NCBI GenBank assembly: GCA_036262055.1
Contig: DATAJP010000002.1
Location: 1,102,161 to 1,166,160, forward strand
Source: Ignavibacteria bacterium
GTDB taxonomy: Bacteria > Bacteroidota > Ignavibacteria > Tepidaquicellales > Tepidaquicellaceae
Direction: 5' to 3'
DNA: 64,000 bases
Shown here: positions 34,084-43,023 of the stretch, in pieces
Numbering within the stretch: position 1 is the stretch's first letter
How the letters are laid out: every line of letters begins with the position of its first letter
Notes under the pieces: model-generated
What the model saw: the letters and a program-made list of their open reading frames with translations, nothing else
What the model was told of the DNA's origin: nothing
Database searches by the model: none
Program-made: the position numbers and the translations under genes

Positions 34084-36233
34084 TATTTTACTGTTTGATT
34101 TTTTTGATTAACTTTTATGTCAGTGCCTAATCTTTGTAAATATGCAATGAGCGCGATTATTTCTTTATTGCTTTCCGCAGGTGCGCCGTTTCTTATTAAG
34201 TTTGCTGTAATAGAATCCGCCTGAATCATCAATTCCTCATTTGCAATTTTTTCAAACCCTTCAGGATATGGCACACCAACTTTTCTCAGGGAATTTATTT
34301 TGGTCTCAGTTGACGAAAGATTTAAATCTTGAGAAAAAAGCCACGGATATTTCGGCATAATAGAACCCGGCGACATTGTAATCGGGTCAAGCATGTGATT
34401 GAAATGCCATAGGTCAGGATACTTCCCTCCTTCTCTTGCAAGGTCCGGTCCTGTTCTTTTTGACCCCCACAAAAATGGATGGTCATAAACAAATTCTCCG
34501 GCTTTGGAATATTCACCGTATCTTTCAGTTTCTGACCTGAACGGTCTTATCATTTGCGAGTGACAGCTGACACATCCTTCCCGTATGTATATGTCTCTTC
34601 CCTGAAGTTCAAGCGGTGTTAAGGGCTTCACACTTGAAATTGTCGGCACATTTGATTTGATTAAATATGTCGGAATAATTTCTGCCAATCCGCCAATTAA
34701 TATAACAACCGTTGCAAGTATTGCAAACTGCGTCGGTTTGCTTTCGAGCCATCTATGTTTCTTTTCTTTTTGACGCTCGTTTTTTAAAGTCTCATCCATC
34801 AAATTCATCTGGTGGGCTTCTGCAGGTTCATTTGCAACCAGCTCTCCGGCTTTCGCTGTTTTGTATAAATTATAAACCCCGATTAATACTCCCGTCAGAT
34901 AAAGCGCTCCGCCGATTCCTCTTATTGCATACATTGGTATTATCTGCAAAACGGTTTCAAGGAAGTTCGGATATCTTAGAACGCCTTCGGGAGTAAATTC
35001 TTTCCACATTAATGATTGAGTTAATCCCGACCAATACATTGCAACCGCATAAAAAACTATTCCAAGAGTCCCGAGCCAGAAATGTGTATTGGCAAGTTTA
35101 TTTGAATACAACTTTGTGTTATACATTTTCGGAACAAGCCAGTATAAAATTCCGAAAATTAAAAATCCGTTCCAACCAAGCGCTCCGACATGAACGTGAG
35201 CAACAATCCAATCTGTGAAATGTGCAATTGCATTTACATTTTTCAATGAGAGCATGGGACCTTCAAATGTTGCCATACCGTAACACGTAACTGCAACTAC
35301 CATAAATTTTAATACAGGTTCTTCACGGACTTTATCCCATGCACCTCTTAAAGTAAGAAGCCCGTTAAACATTCCGCCCCAAGACGGAGCAATTAACATA
35401 ATTGAGAAAACCGTTCCCAGTGACTGAGCCCAGTCAGGAAGAGCAGTGTATAAAAGATGGTGGGGTCCTGCCCATATATAAATAAAAATCAGTGACCAAA
35501 AGTGAACAATTGATAAACGATAAGAATAAATAGGACGATTGGCGGCTTTGGGTAAGAAGTAATACATCAATCCAAGAAAAGGAGTAGTAAGAAAGAATGC
35601 AACTGCATTATGACCATACCACCATTGGACAAGCGCATCCTGAACACCTGCATATACAGGGTAACTTTTAAATAATCCCGCAGGAATTTCAATTGAGTTC
35701 ACAATATGAAGAACTGCAACCGTAACAACCGTAGCAATGTAAAACCATATTGCAACATACATATGCTTTTCACGGCGCTTAATAATGGTGCCGAACATAT
35801 TAATTGCAAAAATCACCCATACGACTGCAATTAAAATATCAATGGGCCACTCAAGCTCAGCATATTCTTTGGAAGTTGTTAAGCCAAGAGGCAGTGTAAT
35901 CGCAGCTAAAACAATTATTAACTGCCATCCCCAGAAATGCAGCTTACTTAAAGTGTCGCTGAACATTCTTGCTTTGCACAGTCTTTGTAAAGAATAATAA
36001 AGTCCCATAAAGATTGCATTACCTACAAATGCGAAAATCACGGCATTTGTATGAAGCGGTCGCAATCTTCCGAATGTCGTATATTGACTGCCCATGTTCA
36101 TATCAGGTGTTACCAGCTGAAATGCAATGATAAGTCCGACTGTCATTCCAACAACGCCCCATATTAAAGTTGCAATTGCAAAATTTCTTACGATTTTATT
36201 ATCGTAAAAGAATTTTTCCTTTTCCATTAACAT
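34083..36233 (-). CDS. ccoNO: Fused cbb3 cytochrome oxidase subunits I and II (CcoNO)
   Basis: 716 residues. The first part (about 1-480) is CcoN, the heme-copper oxygen-reducing subunit, with twelve helices and His ligands in RPLHTNAVIFAF, WWYGHNAVAFFLT, WAGPHHLLYTALP and DWIVAHVHVGALGWNGF. After a linker the second part (about 510-716) is CcoO, a membrane-anchored monoheme cytochrome c with EGCVSCHSQMIRPF and GSKRTGPDLAREG. Fusion of the two is common in the Bacteroidetes group. It shares one base with ccoS and one with ccoQ. The enzyme is a high-affinity terminal oxidase and proton pump for low-oxygen respiration. Confidence 0.95.
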   Translation of the reverse strand: MLMEKEKFFYDNKIVRNFAIATLIWGVVGMTVGLIIAFQLVTPDMNMGSQYTTFGRLRPLHTNAVIFAFVGNAIFMGLYYSLQRLCKARMFSDTLSKLHFWGWQLIIVLAAITLPLGLTTSKEYAELEWPIDILIAVVWVIFAINMFGTIIKRREKHMYVAIWFYIATVVTVAVLHIVNSIEIPAGLFKSYPVYAGVQDALVQWWYGHNAVAFFLTTPFLGLMYYFLPKAANRPIYSYRLSIVHFWSLIFIYIWAGPHHLLYTALPDWAQSLGTVFSIMLIAPSWGGMFNGLLTLRGAWDKVREEPVLKFMVVAVTCYGMATFEGPMLSLKNVNAIAHFTDWIVAHVHVGALGWNGFLIFGILYWLVPKMYNTKLYSNKLANTHFWLGTLGIVFYAVAMYWSGLTQSLMWKEFTPEGVLRYPNFLETVLQIIPMYAIRGIGGALYLTGVLIGVYNLYKTAKAGELVANEPAEAHQMNLMDETLKNERQKEKKHRWLESKPTQFAILATVVILIGGLAEIIPTYLIKSNVPTISSVKPLTPLELQGRDIYIREGCVSCHSQMIRPFRSETERYGEYSKAGEFVYDHPFLWGSKRTGPDLAREGGKYPDLWHFNHMLDPITMSPGSIMPKYPWLFSQDLNLSSTETKINSLRKVGVPYPEGFEKIANEELMIQADSITANLIRNGAPAESNKEIIALIAYLQRLGTDIKVNQKNQTVK

Positions 36234-36424
36234 TAAACCGAAGTCTCCTTCTTATTATATAGTTTTTTATTTAACTCTTCTTCTGAACTATCTTCAAACA
36301 GCATTCTTACTGACGGAGTATATCTGTCATTATATTGTCCGCTTTTAACCGACCATATGAATGCAATTAAAAACCCTGCGGCTACCAAAACGCTGAAAAA
36401 TATTAATACAAAAATTACACTCAT
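36233..36424 (-). CDS. ccoS: CcoS cbb3 oxidase maturation protein
   Basis: 63 residues. One membrane helix (about 3-24) is followed by FIWSVKSGQYNDRYTPSVRM, the CcoS signature (SxxxGQYDD-like). Overlaps ccoI and ccoNO by one base each. CcoS is needed for cofactor insertion into cbb3 oxidases. Confidence 0.88.
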   Translation of the reverse strand: MSVIFVLIFFSVLVAAGFLIAFIWSVKSGQYNDRYTPSVRMLFEDSSEEELNKKLYNKKETSV

Positions 36425-38919
36425 CAGATAAGCTTGTATTTTTTTGCAAAAAAGTTAGTTGATAAAGTTGCAAATAATACTACCGATATTGAGCTGACAG
36501 GCATCAATATTGCCGCTACAAGCGGGGACAGCTGTCCGCTGATTGCGAAATACATACCTGCTGCATTGTAAAGCAATGAAAACGTGAAAGCCATTTTGAG
36601 GATTGTTAAATTCTTTTTTGCAAAGCTGAGAATTGCCGGAAGCTTTTGTAATTTTTCCGATTCAAGGATGCCGTCACATGAGGGAGAAAAGCTATTTATG
36701 TTATCAACAACTGAAATACCGACATTGCTTTGTTTTAATGCGCCTGCATCATTCAATCCGTCGCCAATCATAAGGCATTTTATGTCTTTTGACTGCATTT
36801 CTTTTATGTAGTTTAGTTTATTTTGCGCAGATTGATTAAACAAAATGTCCGGTTCATGTCCAAATAATGTTTTCAGGTTTTGCTTCTCTGCATTGTTATC
36901 TCCTGAAAGCACAGCCAAACTGTAATTTGTTTTTAGCTCATCAATAACTTCAGGTAAATGATTTTTATACTTATTCTTAATTTCAAAATAGCCGAGTATT
37001 TCTGTGTTAATTGATAAAAAAACGTTTGAATTTTTATGTTTCTGTAAGTGCTCATAACCTTCGGTTTCATCGATTAAATCGGATATCTCAAGCTCAAGCG
37101 AACTGACAAAGTCAGGTAAATCACTTCTTACAAGTGAGTTATAGACAAATTCTTCAGAACCAAGCTTTATAAGTTTGCAATTAATTATTCCGGCAATACC
37201 TTTCCCGGTATATTCTTTGTATTGGTCTGAATTATATTCTTCTTTGGAAGATAAAGAACAAGGCAGAGAATTACTTATAATCCTGCTGTAAGGATGAGTT
37301 GAGTTTTTTGAAAGAGAATTCACCAGATATTTTTCTTCAAGCGATAATTCTCTGCCTATGAATTTTACTTCGGATTCATTGGAACATGTAATCGTTCCCG
37401 TTTTATCAAAAACTATTTTATCAATATCTGCAAGACGTTCAATAACATTAATATTTTTTATGTAAAATTTATTTCTTCCGAAAATCTTCATTGAGTTACC
37501 GAAAGCAAATGGGATTGAGATGGCAAATGCGCAGGGACACGCAACAATTAACACAGCAATAATTGCTGATAACCCTCTATCAAAATTGATAGGGAACCAG
37601 TAAAGCGCTGTTAAGAAAACAATCGCAAAAACTCCTATTGTAAAATTTTTTCCGATAAAATCGGCAAAATTGGAAAGTTTACTCTTTTCAGTTTTGTTAA
37701 ATGCTTCATTGTTCCATAGCTGTGTAAGGTAACTTTGAGAAACATCTCTTATTACTTCAAGCTCGATTGACGAACCAAGTTGTTTGCCTCCTGCATAAAT
37801 AATTTCACCAAGAACCTTTTCTGCCGGGATGGATTCCCCCGTAACAAAACTGTAATCAATGTTAGCATTTCCTTTAAATAAAATAGAATCGGCGGGAATA
37901 ATCTCATTATTTTTTACCGTTATTCTATCTCCTTTTTTCAATTTCTCAAGAGGAATAATTTTTTCTCTACCTCCTTCAATCAAGGTTACAGCAAGAGGGA
38001 AGTATGATTTGTAATTTCTCTCGAAGTTTAATGAATCATAAGTTTTTGTCTGCAATAATTTCCCGACCAGCAAAAATAAAATTAATCCTGAAAAAGAATC
38101 GTAATAGCCGGCACCTGTTCCCGATAAAATCTCATACAAGCTTCTTAAGAAGACGATTGAGATACCGAGGGCAATAGGAACGTCAATATTAATATTTTTA
38201 TTTTTCAAGCCTTTGTATGAAGAAATAAAATATCCTGATGCACAATAAAGAAGCGGAATTGCAAATAAAATATTTAGGTATCCGAAAAATTCTTTATATA
38301 TATTCTCCAATCCTGATGAGGATAAATATTCGGGAAAGCTCAGAAGCATTATGTTGCCAAAACAAAAGCCCGCAATGCCAATTTTATAATATAATTTTTT
38401 TGTTTCAGAGGATGTTTTGTTTTCCTCAGATTTTTCAATAACAGGTTCATAGCCAAGCGAGTATAACAGCTCAAACAATTGTTTAGTTGAGATAAAATGC
38501 TTGTTAATTTTTACAAATAATTTCTTTTCATTAAAATTTAGTCTTGATAGCAACACACCCGGGTTAATTTTTTGAAGATTTTCAAGAAGCCAGATGCACG
38601 ATGTGCAATGTATGGAAGGTATGTATAGTGTTAAGGTCGCAGTATTTTCGTCTTCATAGCTGCAAAGTTTTGAAGCTATCTCCTTATTTTCGAGGAAACG
38701 GAATTTATTGAAGTTATATTGTTTGGGTATATTGCCGGGGTGTTGCTCTAATTTATAATAATTGCAAAGATTTTTGTTTTCAAGGGTCTCATAAGCATTT
38801 TTGCAGCCATTACAGCAAAAATACTTATCATTAGATTCTATTTTTCCATTGCATTCCATTCCGCAATGGAAACATTTTTGAGAAATTTTGCTTTTTAAAT
38901 TTAACTCTTTATCCGGCAT
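36424..38919 (-). CDS. ccoI: CcoI/FixI copper P-type ATPase for cbb3 oxidase assembly
   Basis: 831 residues. An N-terminal Cys-rich part (CFHCGMECNGK...FCCNGCKNAYET, about 15-46) is followed by an HMA-like domain with SIHCTSCIWLLENL (CxxC), then eight membrane helices. It has SFVTGESIPAEK (actuator), VACPCAFAIS (metal site), FDKTGTITC (phosphorylation, here canonical), STHPYSR and MIGDGLNDAGALK. CcoI exports copper toward the oxidase assembly site. It starts the cco structural operon, 26 bp after the Crp/Fnr gene. Confidence 0.93.
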   Translation of the reverse strand: MPDKELNLKSKISQKCFHCGMECNGKIESNDKYFCCNGCKNAYETLENKNLCNYYKLEQHPGNIPKQYNFNKFRFLENKEIASKLCSYEDENTATLTLYIPSIHCTSCIWLLENLQKINPGVLLSRLNFNEKKLFVKINKHFISTKQLFELLYSLGYEPVIEKSEENKTSSETKKLYYKIGIAGFCFGNIMLLSFPEYLSSSGLENIYKEFFGYLNILFAIPLLYCASGYFISSYKGLKNKNINIDVPIALGISIVFLRSLYEILSGTGAGYYDSFSGLILFLLVGKLLQTKTYDSLNFERNYKSYFPLAVTLIEGGREKIIPLEKLKKGDRITVKNNEIIPADSILFKGNANIDYSFVTGESIPAEKVLGEIIYAGGKQLGSSIELEVIRDVSQSYLTQLWNNEAFNKTEKSKLSNFADFIGKNFTIGVFAIVFLTALYWFPINFDRGLSAIIAVLIVACPCAFAISIPFAFGNSMKIFGRNKFYIKNINVIERLADIDKIVFDKTGTITCSNESEVKFIGRELSLEEKYLVNSLSKNSTHPYSRIISNSLPCSLSSKEEYNSDQYKEYTGKGIAGIINCKLIKLGSEEFVYNSLVRSDLPDFVSSLELEISDLIDETEGYEHLQKHKNSNVFLSINTEILGYFEIKNKYKNHLPEVIDELKTNYSLAVLSGDNNAEKQNLKTLFGHEPDILFNQSAQNKLNYIKEMQSKDIKCLMIGDGLNDAGALKQSNVGISVVDNINSFSPSCDGILESEKLQKLPAILSFAKKNLTILKMAFTFSLLYNAAGMYFAISGQLSPLVAAILMPVSSISVVLFATLSTNFFAKKYKLI

Positions 38920-38945
38920 TCTGATTATCCGCTTTGTAATTGTTT

Positions 38946-39596
38946 TTAATTATATATTGAACTGATTCTATTTAAGCCCGGCGTATTAACAACCTGAATC
39001 ATTCTGCCTTTTATGGAAATTAAATTTTGTTTTCTTAATTCCGAAAGTAAGCGTATAACAGTTTCAGTTGCCGAACCGACGAATCCCGCCAGCTCTTCTC
39101 TTGATATTGTAATTGAATGTGAGTTATCATCAAGCGTAAGCAGTGCATCAACAAGACGCCCCTTAACCGGCTTATATGAAAGATTCAAAAGCTCATTTTC
39201 CGTATCGCTTAATTCTTCAGAAAGCAAGTTCATAAAAAATAAATTTACTGTATTATGATTAAGCAGATTGTAAAAACTATCTTTAGGGATGAAATAGAGT
39301 GTAGTATTCTCAAATGCAGAAGCGTAATAAGTATAACGGTCACGCAAAATTAAATCCTTATATCCAACAAAGTCTCCCGTTTTCATTATTCGCAGGATTT
39401 TTTCTTTACCGTCCGGTGAGATTTTAAAAATTTTTACTTTTCCTGTTTTGACATAAAATAAACCTACGGGAAAAACATTTTCCTTAAAGATATCCTGGTT
39501 TTTTTCGAATTTAATTTTTTCATAATTTAAATTTTCATTGTCAAAGCTAAGCTCAGAAGGGATTTCTCTGTAAATTACTTCATTTAATGTTTCCAT
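38946..39596 (-). CDS. Crp/Fnr-family regulator without cysteines (FixK-like position)
   Basis: 216 residues. A cNMP-fold barrel (about 25-115) with VFPVGLFYVKTGKVKIF and a C-terminal HTH (about 155-205) with SREELAGFVGSATETVIRLLSEL. It contains no Cys, so Fe-S sensing is excluded. The recognition helix ATETVIRxLSE is the same as in the Crp/Fnr protein at 18455, so both may bind the same palindrome. It lies between the response regulator and the cbb3 genes, the place of FixK. It probably activates the cco genes; no clear ATGAC-type site was seen just before it. Confidence 0.87.
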   Translation of the reverse strand: METLNEVIYREIPSELSFDNENLNYEKIKFEKNQDIFKENVFPVGLFYVKTGKVKIFKISPDGKEKILRIMKTGDFVGYKDLILRDRYTYYASAFENTTLYFIPKDSFYNLLNHNTVNLFFMNLLSEELSDTENELLNLSYKPVKGRLVDALLTLDDNSHSITISREELAGFVGSATETVIRLLSELRKQNLISIKGRMIQVVNTPGLNRISSIYN

Positions 39597-39799
39597 TTTT
39601 GGTTATTGGTTATTTATTTACCTATTCAAAAATAGAATTATTGATTGCAAAGTATTAGAGCGGTAAAACGTAAAATTAAAAATACGATTACAACGAAAAT
39701 AGGAGGGGAGTTTAGGTATTACATAGGTAAAAACACTTAGGGGAATGCGTTAAAATGCGTAGTGAATTAGGCGCTTAAATTCAAAAAAACACATAAAAA

Positions 39800-40459
39800 T
39801 CAATTTAAATCAATAATTTTGTGTTTAACAGCATAATTTATTAACCCTGCGGTATTTTTGATATTTAACTTTTGATGAAGGTTTCGGCGGTGAGTATCGA
39901 CAGTTCTTATGCTGATAAATAACCGGTCGGCAATTTCTTTATTAGTTAACCCTTCTGCAATTAATTTTAATATTTCTATTTCCCTGTCAGTAAGTGGAAC
40001 TTCAGAAGAAGACTTGCTTTTTTTATTTTCCTTTGACTTGGTGAATTGGTTAAGTATGACCTCCGAGGCTTCTTTGCAGAAATAACTGTCTCCTTTTGCA
40101 ACCGTTTTTATTGCCGATACCAATTCTTCAATGCCGGTGCTTTTTAATACATATCCCTTTGCTCCGGTGTTAAGCATTTCAATTATATAGTTATCGTCAT
40201 CAGAAGTTGATAATGCAAGTATAAATGTTTCGGGATATTTCTTTTTAATTATTTTTGATGTTTCAATACCGCTTATGCCGGGCATGTTAATGTCCATAAG
40301 AATCACGTCCGCTGTTTGCTGAGTCAGTTTTTCAAGTAATTCCTCTCCCGAGCCGGCTTCAGACAATACTTCTATATCCTCATAGTCATTTAATATATTT
40401 TTTATTCCTTCGCGAAACATCTTATGGTCGTCGGTAATGATTAATTTTATTTTTTCCAT
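39800..40459 (-). CDS. NarL/FixJ-family response regulator
   Basis: 219 residues. The receiver domain (about 1-120) has IITDDHKMFREG (acidic pocket), the phosphoacceptor Asp in VILMDINMPG (about 56) and the Lys in GYVLKS. A LuxR-type HTH (about 150-212) reads LTDREIEILKLIAEGLTNKEIADRL. It starts 8 bp after the histidine kinase gene, which is its likely partner. It is upstream of the Crp/Fnr gene and cbb3 operon. Confidence 0.92.
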   Translation of the reverse strand: MEKIKLIITDDHKMFREGIKNILNDYEDIEVLSEAGSGEELLEKLTQQTADVILMDINMPGISGIETSKIIKKKYPETFILALSTSDDDNYIIEMLNTGAKGYVLKSTGIEELVSAIKTVAKGDSYFCKEASEVILNQFTKSKENKKSKSSSEVPLTDREIEILKLIAEGLTNKEIADRLFISIRTVDTHRRNLHQKLNIKNTAGLINYAVKHKIIDLN

Positions 40460-40467
40460 TATTAAAA

Positions 40468-41895
40468 TTATTTTATGGGCACTTCCACAGTTATGGAAGT
40501 TCCTTTCTGCATTCGTGAATCGATTGTCACGAAACCATTGAGAGACTTTACGCGGCTTTTAATGTTTCTTAATCCTAAACCTTTCTCCATGTTTGTCTCT
40601 GGCAAAAACCCAACTCCGTTATCCTCGATACTTAAAACGAGACTTGTCGAATGGCTCACAATCTGAACGTTTATGCTATCGGATTTTGAGTATTTTAATG
40701 CATTATTTATAATTTCTTGCGCAATGCGGTATAAACCTATTTCAATTGAACGGTCGAATCTTTCTTTGCGGACATTTGAATAAAACAAAATTTTCGCATT
40801 ATTAATTTTATCAAGCCGTTCGCATAATTGTTTTATCGCTGTAATTAAACCATAGTCTTCCAGTGAACTAGGCATAAGATCTTTTGACATAGTTCGGACT
40901 TCATCCAAAGCATTATTTAAAAGTGATATTGAATTGGAAAAATATTTTTTCTCTCTCTCATTAAGTTGGTTAAAAGAAGCATTTAATACTTCAAGATGAT
41001 TCCTGACACTTGAAAGCAAAGGGGAAAGTCCATCGTGCAGTTCTTTTGAAAGACGCATTCTTTCCTTTTCTTCACCCTGTACGACTGCATTGAGCAGATT
41101 TAGTTCATGCTGCTTACTTTCTGTAATATCGCTGAACATAACAATATAACTTGAACCTGTACTTAAACGAATTTTTTCAACTGACAATAAAATATTAATA
41201 AGCTTACCTTCCTTTGTCTTTATAAGCGCGTCGAAGTCCTGGACTTTAGTTTTAGTTTCAAGCTCCTCTGTAAGCTTTAAAAATGATTCTGAATCCAAAA
41301 TTGTTTCAAGATTTATTTTGGAATCTCCTATAACTTCTTCCTTATTGTATTTTGTAATTTCTAAAAATCTCTGATTTATATCAATAAATTTATCATTATC
41401 TGTGTGTGTAATGCACATTGCCATAGGTCCCGACTGAAATATCTGTTTGAATCTTTGCTCGGACTGTTTCAAGGCATTATCAAGCAGTTGTTTGTTTGTG
41501 ATATCGATAACAAAAGCCATTCCATACATCCCTTCCATAGCATTATAAAATCCTAAGCTTACTTCAATCGGGAAATGAATACCGTTTTGCCTTAAACCAA
41601 ATAGCTGCATTCCTGAAGTTCCCATGGGTCTTGCATGAGGGGATGTAAAAAATTTTTCTATGTGTTTGCTGTGTGCTGCACTGAACATGGAAGGAACAAG
41701 GATAGAAATATTTTTTCCCGTTAGCTCATTATCCTGATAACCAAACATGCCGGCACATTTGGAGTTGGCTATTACTATCGTTCCTTTTTTATCAATCATT
41801 AAGAAACCTTCAGGCATTGAGTTTACAAACGGAACAAGGTAGAATTTTAATTCATCAATAGATAATGCTGAGTTGTGTAATATGTTATTATCCAT
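40468..41895 (-). CDS. PAS-domain sensor histidine kinase (NarX/HisKA_3 type)
   Basis: 475 residues without membrane helices, so a cytoplasmic sensor. Two PAS domains: about 15-135 (with FVNSMPEGFLMIDKKGTIV, AAHSKHIEKFF and FPIEVSLGF) and about 145-265 (with GPMAMCITHTDNDKF). The dimerisation and phosphotransfer helix reads RMRLSKELHDGLSPLL (HisKA_3, His in ELHDG) and the ATPase domain has EIINNALKYSKS and SIEDNGVGF. The first PAS has His at a place like the heme ligand of FixL, but the FixL distal Arg does not line up, so heme binding is doubtful. With the FixJ-type regulator it probably senses oxygen, redox or a small molecule. Confidence 0.9.
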   Translation of the reverse strand: MDNNILHNSALSIDELKFYLVPFVNSMPEGFLMIDKKGTIVIANSKCAGMFGYQDNELTGKNISILVPSMFSAAHSKHIEKFFTSPHARPMGTSGMQLFGLRQNGIHFPIEVSLGFYNAMEGMYGMAFVIDITNKQLLDNALKQSEQRFKQIFQSGPMAMCITHTDNDKFIDINQRFLEITKYNKEEVIGDSKINLETILDSESFLKLTEELETKTKVQDFDALIKTKEGKLINILLSVEKIRLSTGSSYIVMFSDITESKQHELNLLNAVVQGEEKERMRLSKELHDGLSPLLSSVRNHLEVLNASFNQLNEREKKYFSNSISLLNNALDEVRTMSKDLMPSSLEDYGLITAIKQLCERLDKINNAKILFYSNVRKERFDRSIEIGLYRIAQEIINNALKYSKSDSINVQIVSHSTSLVLSIEDNGVGFLPETNMEKGLGLRNIKSRVKSLNGFVTIDSRMQKGTSITVEVPIK

Positions 41896-42013
41896 TAATG
41901 AAATTGCAATAATTAAATATTTTTGTTAAGATAAATTTTTATACATAATCAAGCAAAAAATTGTATAAAAAGAGTAGTTTGCCTAATGAAAACTGACAAT
42001 TATTAGATTTAAA

Positions 42014-42027
42014 ATGACATAAGTCAT
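42014..42027. promoter_or_regulatory. Crp/Fnr-type operator site
   Basis: A perfect ATGAC-ataa-GTCAT palindrome lies in the divergent gap 118 bp before the histidine kinase gene and 102 bp before the DUF488 gene. Same motif as at 18342 and 25506. Confidence 0.6.
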
Positions 42028-42129
42028 TCACAAATTCCTTTTATTAAGTTAAATTGTTATAAAGAATAGAATAGAAATATACACCATAAAGTGGACATCT
42101 AAAAAATCAATTTAAATCAAATTCGAAAT

Positions 42130-42471
42130 ATGATAAAAATAAAAAGAATTTATGAAAAATCTTCTAACAGTGATGGATATAGAATTCTTGTTGACAGACT
42201 ATGGCCAAGAGGTCTGACAAAAGAGAAGGCAAACATAGATATCTGGCTAAAAGAAATTGCTCCCACAACCGGGTTAAGAAAATGGTTTGCTCATGATCCT
42301 AAAAAATGGAAATCATTTAAGGAAAAATACAAACGGGAATTGAAAAATAATTCAGATCTTATAAGTAAAATTAAACAACTGGAAAAAGATGAAGGGGTTA
42401 TTACACTCTTGTATGCCGCAAAAGATGAAAAATACAATGAAGCAGTTGTGCTAAAAAGTATTTTTCATTAA
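42130..42471 (+). CDS. DUF488 family protein
   Basis: 113 residues. It starts [30 protein letters not shown], the YeaO/DUF488 signature, and continues with [12 protein letters not shown] and [16 protein letters not shown]. The biochemical role of the family is not established. It is divergent from the histidine kinase and sits behind the operator at 42014; members often occur near nitrosative or oxidative stress genes. Confidence 0.85.
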   Translation: MIKIKRIYEKSSNSDGYRILVDRLWPRGLTKEKANIDIWLKEIAPTTGLRKWFAHDPKKWKSFKEKYKRELKNNSDLISKIKQLEKDEGVITLLYAAKDEKYNEAVVLKSIFH

Positions 42472-42519
42472 TTGTAGTTTGAAGCGCTTAATAAATATTT
42501 TTAATATTACTGTCCAATT

Positions 42520-42564
42520 ATGAAAAAATATCTTTTATTTATTATTCTATCCGTTTATAATTAA
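42520..42564 (+). pseudogene. Duplicated signal-peptide remnant
   Basis: A 14-codon frame reads MKKYLLFIILSVYN then TAA. It is nearly the same in nucleotides as the first 15 codons of the YciI-like gene at 43979 (MKKYLLFVILSLLC). It is probably the start of a lost duplicate. Confidence 0.45.
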
Positions 42565-42589
42565 GTAAAATTACATAAGGAGTATTCAG

Positions 42590-42988
42590 ATGAAAGGATT
42601 TAAATCTAATATTGAAAAAGATACTTTGGAAAATAATAATTTTCGCAAAGTATTATACACATCAAAGCACAGCCAGCTTGTGCTTATGTCACTTAAACCG
42701 AAAGAAGAAATTGGTGAAGAAACTCATCCTGACAATGACCAGTTTTTCAGGTTTGAAAACGGTGAAGGTAAATGTATTATTGACGGAAACGAATACACCG
42801 TCAAAGATGGTGATGCAATTATCATTCCGGCAGGAGCAAAACATAATGTAATAAACCTGAGCGCTTCTGAAGACTTAAAAATGTATACCATATATTCTCC
42901 TGCCCATCACAAGGATGGAATAATACGCGCCACTAAAAAAGAAGCTGAAGCAAATGAAGAAGATTTTGACGGAGTAACTACGGAATAA
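42590..42988 (+). CDS. Cupin-domain protein
   Basis: 132 residues. The two cupin motifs are visible: ETHPDNDQFFRFENGEG with metal-type His, Asp and Glu-like positions, and GDAIIIPAGAKHNVIN. A C-terminal acidic tail follows. Single-domain cupins of this kind bind a metal and act as enzymes or small-molecule binding proteins. The ribosome site AAGGAG precedes the start. Substrate unknown; no operon partner is obvious, though the CPBP gene follows after 35 bp. Confidence 0.85.
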   Translation: MKGFKSNIEKDTLENNNFRKVLYTSKHSQLVLMSLKPKEEIGEETHPDNDQFFRFENGEGKCIIDGNEYTVKDGDAIIIPAGAKHNVINLSASEDLKMYTIYSPAHHKDGIIRATKKEAEANEEDFDGVTTE

Positions 42989-43023
42989 AATCTAAATTCA
43001 TTATCAGGTAAAGTTACACCTAT

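Noticed and set aside
40468..41895. True FixL heme sensor
   Set aside because: A His at a similar place exists in the first PAS domain, but the distal Arg and flanking FixL motif do not line up; the segment matches generic PAS domains equally well.
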